Assembly (NCBI GenBank): GCA_025455665.1
Contig: JALOMC010000178.1
Span: 1-5,704, forward strand
DNA from: Chitinophagaceae bacterium
GTDB taxonomy: Bacteria > Bacteroidota > Bacteroidia > Chitinophagales > Chitinophagaceae
Length of the DNA stretch: 5,704 nt
Direction of reading: 5' to 3'
Made by a program: the position numbers and the translations under genes. Shown piece by piece: positions 1-5,658 of this stretch (position 1 is its first letter; every line of letters starts with the position of its first letter). The notes under the pieces were generated by a model. The model was not told the DNA's origin, searched no databases, and was given only the letters and a program-made list of their open reading frames with translations.

Positions 1-230
1 TGCCGCATCATTTTCTCGTGCAGCTTGTACTGCGGCTCTATGATACCCGGTGTGTCCGAAAAAATGAGCTGATAACTGTCGGAGTTTAAAAAAGCTTTGA
101 TGCGATGCCGGGTCGTTTGCACCTTGGGGCTTACAATGGCCAACTTTTCGCCCACCAGCGCATTCAGCAGGGTGCTTTTGCCGGCATTTGGCTTGCCCAG
201 TATGCTTACAAATCCCGATTGGAACGACAT
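1..230 (-). CDS. era: GTPase Era, N-terminal part (cut by window edge)
   Basis: Era is a small GTPase that binds 16S rRNA and helps mature the 30S ribosomal subunit. The visible 76 codons hold the start of the G domain. The P-loop GKPNAGKS is at residues 12-19, a QTTRHR switch I (G2) segment follows, and the G3 motif DTPG lies near residue 60. The run LLNALVGEKLAIVSPKVQTT right after the P-loop is characteristic of Era and separates it from Der, ObgE and MnmE. The NKxD motif and the C-terminal KH domain lie outside the window. The ATG at 228-230 fits the usual Era start, a few residues before GFVSILG. No Shine-Dalgarno is seen, as is normal for Bacteroidota. The gene lies just downstream of tRNA-fMet and its terminator, so it probably needs its own promoter in the short gap at 231-250, where I see no convincing match. 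Identification is from recognised family motifs. Confidence 0.93.
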   Translation of the reverse strand, partial: MSFQSGFVSILGKPNAGKSTLLNALVGEKLAIVSPKVQTTRHRIKAFLNSDSYQLIFSDTPGIIEPQYKLHEKMMR

Positions 231-249
231 GGCTGGCTTTGCAGGTATT

Positions 250-286
250 AAAAATAAAAATGGCCTCCTCGCGGAAGCCTTTTTTT
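250..286 (-). terminator. Intrinsic terminator after tRNA-fMet (bidirectional form)
   Basis: Read on the minus strand, GGCTTCC and GGAGGCC (273-279 and 262-268) form a 7-bp stem with one G-U pair around the tetraloop GCGA, a GNRA type. It is followed by ATTTTTATTTTT (261-250). Read on the plus strand the same stem is followed by seven Ts (280-286), so it could stop transcription both ways. It sits 10 bases past the tRNA 3' end and 20 bases before the era start. Confidence 0.8.
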
Positions 287-288
287 CG

Positions 289-360
<72 letters not shown>

Positions 361-376
361 ATCTCTATTGGGAGTG

Positions 377-408
377 CAAATGTAGGGGGCGGCATCATTC
401 GAGCCAAA
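377..408 (-). promoter_or_regulatory. Bacteroidota-type promoter of tRNA-fMet
   Basis: On the minus strand the -7 box TACATTTG (384-377) matches TAnnTTTG exactly. A -33 box TTTG (408-405) lies 20 bases upstream of it, which is the spacing known for the Bacteroidota primary sigma factor. Transcription would start roughly 10 bases before the mature tRNA 5' end. The -33 box lies only three bases past the stop codon of the upstream GIN-domain gene. Confidence 0.78.
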
Positions 409-410
409 AC

Positions 411-1133
411 TTAATTTCTTTTTTTGATGTCGCTGGCGCCCGAAGCAGAGATCTGTTTGATGACCGCATTGCCTTTGTACAGCACATCGCTGGCGCCCGA
501 AGCCACCACTTTCATCTCCTTTTCGGCTGTTATCTGTACATCGCTGGCGCCCGAGGCTTCCAGGTCTACAAAGTCGGCCCGCAGGTCAAATGCTTTTACA
601 TCGCTGGCACCGCTTACATCGATGCGCAGGTTGGTACACTGGCCACTTACCAAAAAATCGCTGCTGCCAGAGCCCGACAGTTTCAGGTTCTCTGCCCGCA
701 CTGTTCCTTTAAAATCGCTGCTGCCACTCAGACTGATGTCCAGGTTGTCGCTCTTCAGCTGCCCATCAATTTTCACATTGCAGGCACCCGATGCTGTGAT
801 GCGGTACAGTACCGGCGCCGATACGTAGGCCCGCATGTAGCGAGGCCCCCAATTGGCACCCGACCGATTGGTGCTTTTGTAGCCAATGTGCAATACGCCA
901 TCACGCACTTCGGTGGTGATGTTGGCCACATACTGCGCCTCGCTGGCGCTTACCGCCACCGCTGTGCTGCTGCCTTGTGTAAAAATCAGATCGATAGCGC
1001 TGCTGACCGAAATGGCCGTAAATGATTCGGTGCTGCGCACTTGCACATTCGGATCGTTGATGGTAGACTGCGCCCTTACAGGCAACCAGCCCAGTTGCAA
1101 GCTTACTGCTATCAACCATGCCAGGTACTTCAT
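411..1133 (-). CDS. Secreted GIN-domain (DUF2807) repeat protein
   Basis: This 240-residue protein belongs to the 'head GIN domain' (DUF2807) group common in Bacteroidota. These are exported proteins, sometimes labelled putative auto-transporter adhesin, whose function is not settled. Residues 1-21 form a signal peptide ending VRA before QST. Next comes the typical N-terminal part with STESFTAISVSSAIDLIFTQG. From about residue 115 there are seven copies of an SGASD-like motif, at residues 115, 136, 155, 174, 194, 212 and 231, spaced 18-21 residues apart. That spacing suits successive turns of a right-handed beta-helix. The ATG at 1131-1133 is chosen because it begins the signal peptide. The frame stays open to 1352, but that extension is not secretory-like and lies antisense to the TPP riboswitch. 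No lipobox is seen, so it is probably periplasmic or surface-exposed. No terminator separates it from the tRNA-fMet gene. Its own promoter was not recognised. Confidence 0.9.
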   Translation of the reverse strand: MKYLAWLIAVSLQLGWLPVRAQSTINDPNVQVRSTESFTAISVSSAIDLIFTQGSSTAVAVSASEAQYVANITTEVRDGVLHIGYKSTNRSGANWGPRYMRAYVSAPVLYRITASGACNVKIDGQLKSDNLDISLSGSSDFKGTVRAENLKLSGSGSSDFLVSGQCTNLRIDVSGASDVKAFDLRADFVDLEASGASDVQITAEKEMKVVASGASDVLYKGNAVIKQISASGASDIKKRN

Positions 1134-1239
1134 AGTGTTTTGCTTTGTTTGGGTGTTTGTATTAAAAATGGGTAACCGGGGTGTGAGAGTATCGGTAAAG
1201 TAACAGAACGATGGTGATACGCCGGCCGGCTTGGAATTG

Positions 1240-1253
1240 TTACAAGCTTGTAA
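1240..1253. repeat. 14-bp perfect palindrome, possible operator
   Basis: TTACAAGCTTGTAA is a perfect 14-base inverted repeat with no spacer. It ends 27 bases before the TA of the forward -7 box, just upstream of where the -33 contact should fall, and lies about 110 bases upstream of the GIN gene start. Position and symmetry would suit a dimeric regulator. No repressor gene is in view and the regulator is unknown. Confidence 0.4.
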
Positions 1254-1280
1254 AAGAATTTTCATTAGCCGCTCAGCCCC

Positions 1281-1288
1281 TACTTTTG
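1281..1288 (+). promoter_or_regulatory. -7 box of the riboswitch/receptor transcript
   Basis: TACTTTTG matches the Bacteroidota -7 consensus TAnnTTTG exactly and lies about 20 bases before the riboswitch aptamer, where a start site for the leader RNA would be expected. The -33 side is weak: the only candidate is TTTC at 1260-1263, 17 bases away. A T8 run at 1297-1304 falls at or just after the predicted start. Confidence 0.62.
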
Positions 1289-1308
1289 CGCAGCAATTTT
1301 TTTTAGAA

Positions 1309-1394
1309 CGCCCGGGGTGTTTCAGGCGCCAAACCTGAGACTGAGAAATCACCCGTTGAACCTGATCAGGGTAATACCTGCGAAGGGAAGGCAG
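1309..1394 (+). ncRNA. TPP riboswitch (THI element)
   Basis: This leader RNA binds thiamine pyrophosphate and turns off thiamine synthesis or uptake genes when the cofactor is plentiful. The conserved core is all present. P2 pairs CGGGGT (1313-1318) with ACCCG (1351-1355). P3 pairs TCAGG (1322-1326) with CCTGA (1334-1338). The pyrimidine-sensing CTGAGA is at 1341-1346. The pyrophosphate-sensing arm runs AACCTGATCAGG-GTAATA-CCTGCGAAGGGAA, with P5 formed by CAGG and CCTG. P1 is short, with GCC (1310-1312) against GGC (1390-1392). The order and spacing match the E. coli thiM aptamer closely. The first gene downstream on the same strand is a TonB-dependent receptor. Confidence 0.96.
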
Positions 1395-1487
1395 TCAGCC
1401 TCTTTGTTGGTACCCATTGGTGCCGGGCCCCATGGGGGCAGCACACCGCAGGCTGAAACACTTCGGGCAAACTCAATACCGTGTAGT
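1395..1487 (+). promoter_or_regulatory. Riboswitch expression platform
   Basis: This is the 93-base leader between the aptamer and the receptor ATG. It can form a 7-bp stem TCAGCCT (1395-1401) with AGGCTGA (1450-1456), which encloses two hairpins: GGTACC/GGTGCC (1409-1414 and 1419-1424) and GCCCC-ATG-GGGGC (1427-1439). None is followed by a T tract, so a classical terminator is not evident and control of translation is more likely. A competing pairing GCCCGG (1310-1315) with CCGGGC (1423-1428) would break aptamer stems P1 and P2 and could be the ligand-free form. The mechanism is inference from base pairing alone. Confidence 0.55.
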
Positions 1488-1491
1488 ATGA
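1432..1491 (+). CDS. Possible 19-codon leader ORF overlapping the receptor start
   Basis: An ATG at 1432-1434 opens a 19-codon frame (MGAAHRRLKHFGQTQYRVV) whose TGA at 1489-1491 overlaps the receptor ATG as ATGA. The ATG is exactly the three-base loop of the hairpin GCCCC-ATG-GGGGC. Such an overlap would allow translational coupling to the receptor. There is no Shine-Dalgarno and no recognisable peptide family, and a frame this short can arise by chance, so confidence that it is translated is low. Confidence 0.25.
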   Translation: MGAAHRRLKHFGQTQYRVV

Positions 1492-3848
1492 AACGAGTTT
1501 GTCTGCTCCTGAGCATTGTATTGCCCATGGGCCTGCTGGCGCAGGTGACCATTACTGTAAAAAACCAACAAGGCCAGCCCCTGGAGGGCGCCAGCATAGC
1601 CGTACGACAGGCTGGCACCAGCGCCACTACCAACCAAAGCGGCCAGGCCCGCCTGCCAGCCATGGCCGGTACCGTACGCCTGCTGTGCAGCTACACCGGC
1701 TACCGCACCCTCGATACCAGCCTGGCCCTGGCGGCCGGCCAATCTATTCTGCTCACACTCACCGAACTGCCCTCGGCGCTGCAGGCGGTAGAGGTACGCG
1801 GCCTGCGGGCCGGCACCGATGCCCCCTTTGCCAAAACCGATATTTCCAAATCGACCATCGAGAAAAACAACCTGGGGCAGGACATTCCGTTTTTGCTGAA
1901 CCAAACGCCCAATGTGGTGGTGAACAGCGATGCTGGCAACGGCATTGGCTACACCGGCATCCGCATACGCGGTACCGATGCCAGCCGCATCAACATGACC
2001 ATCAACGGCATTCCGTACAACGATGCCGAAAGCCAGGGCATTTTTTTTGTAAACCTGCCCGACATGCTGAGCAGCGTGAGCAGCATACAAGTGCAGCGCG
2101 GCGTGGGCACCAGCAGCAATGGCGCCGGCGCCTTTGGGGCCAGCATGAACTTCAGCACCTTTCAGTACAACCCCGCCGCCTATGCCGAGCTGAACAACAG
2201 TGTGGGCAGTTTCAATAGCTTTAAGCACACCATCAAGGCCGGCAGCGGCCTGCTGGCCAATAAGTTTACCATTGATGCCCGGGTAAGCCAGATCACCAGC
2301 GATGGCTTTGTAGACCGTGCCAGCAGCCGCCTGCAAAGCGCCCAATTTACGCTGGGCTACTGGGGCAAAAAATCGAGCCTGCGCTTCAATGCCATGCTGG
2401 GCCGCGAAAAAACCTACCAGGCGTGGTACGGCATCAGCGAAGCCGACCTGAAAGCCGGCAACCGCACCTTCAATTCGGCTGGTACCGAGCGGCCCGGGCA
2501 GCCCTACGACAATGAAACCGACAACTACTGGCAAAACCATTACCAGCTGTTTTTCAACCACGAGTTTAGCAAGAGCGTCGTGTTCAACACGGCCCTGTAC
2601 CTGACCACCGGCCGCGGCTACTACGAGCAATACAAGGCCAATGCCCGCCTATCGGACTACGGGCTGGCCCCTATAGCCGGCCAAAACCGCACCGACCTGG
2701 TGCGCCGCCTATGGCTGAACAACCAATCGTTTGGCCAGATCTTTTCGGTACAAATCACCAAACCACGCCACGAGTGGACCATTGGCGGTGGCTGGAACCA
2801 CTACCCCGGCCAGCACTATGGCGATGTAGTATGGAGTGCCGCCCAGCCCGGCCTGCGCCATCGCTGGTACGATTATGATGCCCGTAAAACCGACATCAAC
2901 CTGTACACAAAATGGCAATACAGCCTGGGCCGTCAAAACACCTGGAAACTATTTGCCGACCTGCAATACCGCTTCGTGAGCTACTCGCTGGCCGGCTTTC
3001 GAAACAACCCCGGCGTATCGGTAGATGAGCAATGGAACTTCATCAACCCCAAAGCCGGCATCAGCTACAACAAAGGCAAGTGGAGCGGCTTTTTCAGCTA
3101 TGCTGTGGGCAATAAAGAACCCAACCGCGACGACTTTGAAGCCGGCACCACCCAACTGCCCCGCCGCGAACAGCTGCACGATTTTGAACTGGGCCTCACC
3201 CGCAAAGACCTGCTGAAAAACCTGCAGGCCGGCCTGACCCTGTACTACATGCGCTACCGCGACCAACTGGTACTAACCGGCAAGGTGAACGACGTAGGCG
3301 CCTACACCCGCACCAATATACCCAACAGCTACAGGGCCGGTGCCGAGCTGGAACTGACCTACCGCTACCCCAAGGGGCAGCTGCGGTACAGTGGCGGCTT
3401 CAGCAGCAATCAGCTCATCGATTTTACAGAGTACATCGACAACTTCGACGACGGCACGCAGCAAGCCATCTTTCATGGCCGCACCGCCATTGCCTACTCG
3501 CCATCGGTAGTGCAGCACTTTAGCGCCAGCTACCTGCCGCTGAAAAACCTGGAGCTGGAATGGATGCTGAAACACGTAAGCCGCCAGTACCTCGACAATA
3601 CGGCCAACGCCGCCCGCAGCCTCGATCCGTTTATCAACAACGACCTGCGCATAGGCTACACCCTTACGCCGCGCCGCCTGCTACGCGAAGCCCGGCTGGT
3701 GCTGCAGGTAAACAATGTGCTGAACAGCCTGTACGAGCCCAATGGCTACACGTTCAGCTACATCAGCAGCGGCCGCCTGACTACCGAAAACTTTTTTTAC
3801 CCCATGGCCGGCCGCAACTATACCGTGGCACTGAACATCAAGTTGTAA
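1488..3848 (+). CDS. TonB-dependent outer-membrane receptor, probable thiamine uptake
   Basis: This 786-residue outer-membrane receptor should import its ligand into the periplasm using energy from TonB-ExbBD. Residues 1-18 are a signal peptide (KRVCLLLSIV...LLA before Q). Residues 20-92 are a carboxypeptidase-regulatory-like beta-sandwich (ITVKNQQGQPLEGASI, CSYTGYRT), typical of Bacteroidota receptors. A possible TonB box is LQAVEVRG near 98-105. The plug spans about 110-225, with FLLNQTPNVVV, the IRIRGTDASR and NGIPYNDAE segments, and IQVQRGVGTSSNGAGAFG. The rest is a beta-barrel of roughly 560 residues, ending in the receptor-like YPMAGRNYTVALNIKL. Length and order are complete. The ATG at 1488 is chosen because it starts the signal peptide; the frame is open back to a GTG at 1317, but that lies inside the aptamer. 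Control by the TPP riboswitch implies thiamine or a precursor as ligand, as for the riboswitch-linked receptors known in Bacteroidota. The ligand is inferred from this context, not from binding residues. Confidence 0.93.
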   Translation: MKRVCLLLSIVLPMGLLAQVTITVKNQQGQPLEGASIAVRQAGTSATTNQSGQARLPAMAGTVRLLCSYTGYRTLDTSLALAAGQSILLTLTELPSALQAVEVRGLRAGTDAPFAKTDISKSTIEKNNLGQDIPFLLNQTPNVVVNSDAGNGIGYTGIRIRGTDASRINMTINGIPYNDAESQGIFFVNLPDMLSSVSSIQVQRGVGTSSNGAGAFGASMNFSTFQYNPAAYAELNNSVGSFNSFKHTIKAGSGLLANKFTIDARVSQITSDGFVDRASSRLQSAQFTLGYWGKKSSLRFNAMLGREKTYQAWYGISEADLKAGNRTFNSAGTERPGQPYDNETDNYWQNHYQLFFNHEFSKSVVFNTALYLTTGRGYYEQYKANARLSDYGLAPIAGQNRTDLVRRLWLNNQSFGQIFSVQITKPRHEWTIGGGWNHYPGQHYGDVVWSAAQPGLRHRWYDYDARKTDINLYTKWQYSLGRQNTWKLFADLQYRFVSYSLAGFRNNPGVSVDEQWNFINPKAGISYNKGKWSGFFSYAVGNKEPNRDDFEAGTTQLPRREQLHDFELGLTRKDLLKNLQAGLTLYYMRYRDQLVLTGKVNDVGAYTRTNIPNSYRAGAELELTYRYPKGQLRYSGGFSSNQLIDFTEYIDNFDDGTQQAIFHGRTAIAYSPSVVQHFSASYLPLKNLELEWMLKHVSRQYLDNTANAARSLDPFINNDLRIGYTLTPRRLLREARLVLQVNNVLNSLYEPNGYTFSYISSGRLTTENFFYPMAGRNYTVALNIKL

Positions 3849-3871
3849 CCACCGCCTGCCTTTCACCTATT

Positions 3872-3910
3872 CAACAGCCGCTACCGCCTGGTGGCGGCTG
3901 TTGGTGTTTA
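3872..3910 (+). terminator. Terminator-like hairpin after the receptor gene
   Basis: CAACAGCCGC (3872-3881) and GCGGCTGTTG (3894-3903) form a perfect 10-bp stem with a 12-base loop, 23 bases past the receptor stop codon. Only a short, interrupted T stretch (GTGTTTAT) follows, so termination may be partial or the hairpin may mainly stabilise the mRNA end. Confidence 0.6.
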
Positions 3911-4035
3911 TAACAGCTTCTAACTACCCAAATAATCCCTCGTTACCCCTTTGTTTCATCTGCCCTACACTCAGGCATTCAAGATCGGTAATGAGACGTT
4001 GAGCAAATTTTCAGTTGATGAAAACAGCAGCTGAT

Positions 4036-4064
4036 AAAAAATAGGCATGACACAGACAGGTCAT
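4036..4064 (-). terminator. Weak terminator candidate after the 223-residue gene
   Basis: On the minus strand ATGAC and GTCAT (4064-4060 and 4051-4047) form a 5-bp stem with an 8-base loop. After a five-base gap comes a run of six Ts (4041-4036). The stem is short, but it lies 9 bases past the stop codon. Confidence 0.3.
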
Positions 4065-4072
4065 TGAAACGG

Positions 4073-4744
4073 TCAGTGTAGCACATATGTGAGTCTGGCG
4101 CCAAGAAGAGCATCGTTGTAACCTCCCGTGAGAGCCCAGTCAGCCCGAAAACCTAATAACCATTGGGCATTGACCGGCACATCGAACCCGAATGACAATC
4201 GAAGACCGGCGGTTACATTTTCAACCCGCTCCATTCTTGACCGCCTTTCAATAAACCCGCCACCCATATCTGCAAAGCTCAAGGAGCGTTCAGTCAGCAT
4301 TTGCTTAAATCCTACAGTAGGGCCAAAAGATCCGTAAATGCCTTTAAAAAATCCGCGGCGAACCGGATAGTACGTGCCTTTTGGCCAAACAGACACCTGC
4401 GCCCGATGCTCATACCAGCCGGGATTACGCATATTCAGTCTATCAGCTTCGGATGGGCTATTTGCACCGCTTTCAAAAATCAGTTCTCCACCCACCTGCC
4501 AGGCACCTGCAGCCGACTTAGCACCATTGGGAACCATCTTCGAAAAATCGACCCCGACTCCATAGCCAAAAGCACTGCCAGTACCAAGAGACGCCCAACC
4601 GGCAGACAATTTTACAAACAATGGGCTACCACCACCTTGCTGAGCCAAAGCTGCGCACCCCGACAAAAGGAAAACCGACTGAAAAATGATAGCGGCTTTA
4701 AACCATACCCCGCTGAACCTGAAAACGTTGCTTTTGTGTATCAT
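4073..4744 (-). CDS. Secreted beta-barrel-like protein, function unknown
   Basis: I do not recognise this 223-residue protein. It starts with a long export signal (residues 1-34) whose hydrophobic core AAIIFQSVFLL is followed by LSGC (27-30), a good lipobox, and then ALA before QQ, a good signal peptidase I site. Either a lipoprotein anchored at C30 or a soluble/barrel form is possible. The mature part alternates short strands and Gly/aromatic turns (FVKLSAGWASLG, GYGVGVDFSKM, WQVGGELIF, GIYGSFGPTVGFKQ, VTAGLRLSFGFDV, LLGFRADWAL, LLGARLTYVLH). This is the pattern of an eight-strand-sized outer-membrane barrel, and the barrel form argues against lipidation. The ATG at 4742-4744 is the only start before the signal. 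It lies 110 bases downstream of the 267-residue gene on the same strand, and TATGTTTA upstream near 4770-4780 resembles a -7 box only loosely. Confidence 0.8.
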   Translation of the reverse strand: MIHKSNVFRFSGVWFKAAIIFQSVFLLSGCAALAQQGGGSPLFVKLSAGWASLGTGSAFGYGVGVDFSKMVPNGAKSAAGAWQVGGELIFESGANSPSEADRLNMRNPGWYEHRAQVSVWPKGTYYPVRRGFFKGIYGSFGPTVGFKQMLTERSLSFADMGGGFIERRSRMERVENVTAGLRLSFGFDVPVNAQWLLGFRADWALTGGYNDALLGARLTYVLH

Positions 4745-4854
4745 ATAATCTCACGAAAAAATCCGGTTAAGTAAACATAACGACTATGCATTCAATTGAC
4801 TGGCTCACGACCCAGGCAAGCAAGTTGAACCCTTGGTCGAATACTCAGTTTGCA
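4745..4854. other. Gap between the two right-hand genes
   Basis: This 110-base spacer separates two same-strand genes. It has no terminator hairpin with a T tract. It contains an 8-base palindrome TCAATTGA (around 4792-4799) and an imperfect minus-strand -7-like box TATGTTTA lacking a -33 partner at proper distance. Co-transcription of the two genes is possible but not shown. Confidence 0.4.
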
Positions 4855-5658
4855 TCAAAATACAGTGGCCATTTTTAATCGTGGGGAAGCCTTACCCGAA
4901 AAAAACGATTGAATCTGTGCCAGACTCGCCCGATATCCCAAAGCAATGCCGGCATTGGTATTTCGACCAAAGTTTGCCTGGTAGTCAGTATTGCGAAAAC
5001 GCAGCTGCGACACAAAATCGCTTAAACTATGCTGCCGGTAGTACTCCACAAAAACGCCCCAACGCTGAAGGCCAATACCATAAGTACCAAACCAGTGCGT
5101 AGGCTGCCAATATTTATGTAGCTCAAACACAGGCCGATACAAATCCATAGCAGCCCATGTGCTTAGGCCACCGTCCCAATCGACTGAAGCAATTGTGGCC
5201 ACAAAAGACATGCCCCCACGCAAGTACAACCAATCAGTAACGTGCAGCCGGGTGCCGAAATTAGCCGAGAGTCTTCGTTGCGTTAAAATCCAACCGATTG
5301 TCAGGAAAGTACTATTTGGAAAAAAATCAATCCGATCCTGCCTACTCATAAAATTAGTGTACTGCGCCGCTTGCTCAAAATGCCAGTATCCAATGCTCAA
5401 GTAAGGCTCTATTGGCAATTTCGGCGTGCGAAATGATCCACCAAATTCAAATAAGTGCTGCCGAGCTAACCCCAGATTAGACAACCTGATGCTAAGAGCA
5501 TCACCAAGCATCACATCCTGTGCTGGAAAACTATTTCGACCATTGGCAAAAGTGAAGTCGAGGTTGATTTTATGGCGCCAGGACCATGCAGAGTCTTGAG
5601 AAAAACAAATACTACAGCCCGAAACCGCCAGCAGAAGCAAATAGAAACGATTGTACAT
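4855..5658 (-). CDS. Secreted aromatic-rich beta-barrel-like protein, function unknown
   Basis: I do not recognise this 267-residue protein. Residues 1-20 are a signal peptide (YNRFYLLLLAV core). VSGC at 12-15 resembles a lipobox, but CFS before QD at 20-21 is an equally good signal peptidase I site. The mature part is rich in Trp, Tyr and Phe and reads as amphipathic strands (HKINLDFTFANG, LFEFGGSFRTP, IEPYLSIGYWHFEQ, FLTIGWILTQRRLSANFGTRL, WLYLRGGMSFVATI, TYGIGLQRWGVFVEYYRQ, NAGIALGYRASL), which suggests an outer-membrane beta-barrel. After the last apparent strand there is a tail of about 18 residues, IQSFFSGKASPRLKMATVF, unusual for a barrel that should end at its final strand, although the last residue is Phe. 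The ATG at 5656-5658 starts the signal peptide. The two right-hand genes appear less GC-rich than the receptor gene. Confidence 0.8.
   Translation of the reverse strand: MYNRFYLLLLAVSGCSICFSQDSAWSWRHKINLDFTFANGRNSFPAQDVMLGDALSIRLSNLGLARQHLFEFGGSFRTPKLPIEPYLSIGYWHFEQAAQYTNFMSRQDRIDFFPNSTFLTIGWILTQRRLSANFGTRLHVTDWLYLRGGMSFVATIASVDWDGGLSTWAAMDLYRPVFELHKYWQPTHWFGTYGIGLQRWGVFVEYYRQHSLSDFVSQLRFRNTDYQANFGRNTNAGIALGYRASLAQIQSFFSGKASPRLKMATVF

Larger units (their letters stand above)
1134..1308. other. Divergent intergenic region
   Basis: This is the shared upstream region of the GIN-domain gene (minus) and the riboswitch-controlled receptor (plus). It holds a forward promoter box (1281-1288), a T8 run at 1297-1304, a 14-bp palindrome (1240-1253) and a 10-bp GC palindrome GCCGGCCGGC (1221-1230). 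No small coding region is supported. No exact TAnnTTTG box was found on the minus strand for the GIN gene; the nearest resemblance is TACTTTAC around 1195-1202. Confidence 0.6.
3849..4072. other. Convergent intergenic region
   Basis: This 224-base stretch lies between the 3' ends of the receptor (plus) and the 223-residue gene (minus). It holds one strong plus-strand hairpin near the receptor end and a weak minus-strand terminator candidate near the other gene. A further 7-bp stem TCAGTTG/CAGCTGA (4011-4034) has no T run after it on the plus strand. No small gene or RNA was recognised. Confidence 0.5.

Noticed and set aside
427..620. CRISPR-like array from the repeated TCGCTGGCGCCCGA
   Set aside because: The repeats are in frame within a coding region, are imperfect and encode a protein motif; the spacers are conserved protein turns.
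424..828. Plus-strand open frame opposite the GIN-domain repeats
   Set aside because: Its repeated SLAPEA peptide is only the antisense reading of the SGASD repeat codons.
1221..1230. GCCGGCCGGC palindrome as an operator
   Set aside because: It is short and made only of G and C in a fairly GC-rich genome, so chance is likely; it also has no clear relation to a promoter box.
1134..1352. N-terminal extension of the GIN-domain gene to 1352 on the minus strand
   Set aside because: The extension has no signal-like or family sequence, and it would run antisense through the forward promoter and the TPP aptamer. A good signal peptide starts at 1133.
1317..1487. Receptor start at GTG 1317
   Set aside because: It lies inside the riboswitch aptamer, and the added residues would bury the signal peptide that begins at 1488.
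1473..2630. Long minus-strand open frame of 385 codons opposite the receptor
   Set aside because: It is a low-complexity Ala/Gly/Val frame mirroring GC-rich receptor codons, with no recognisable domain and no promoter.
4301..4774. Plus-strand open frame of 157 codons opposite the 223-residue gene
   Set aside because: It has no signal, domain or start context, whereas the minus frame has an export signal and strand pattern.
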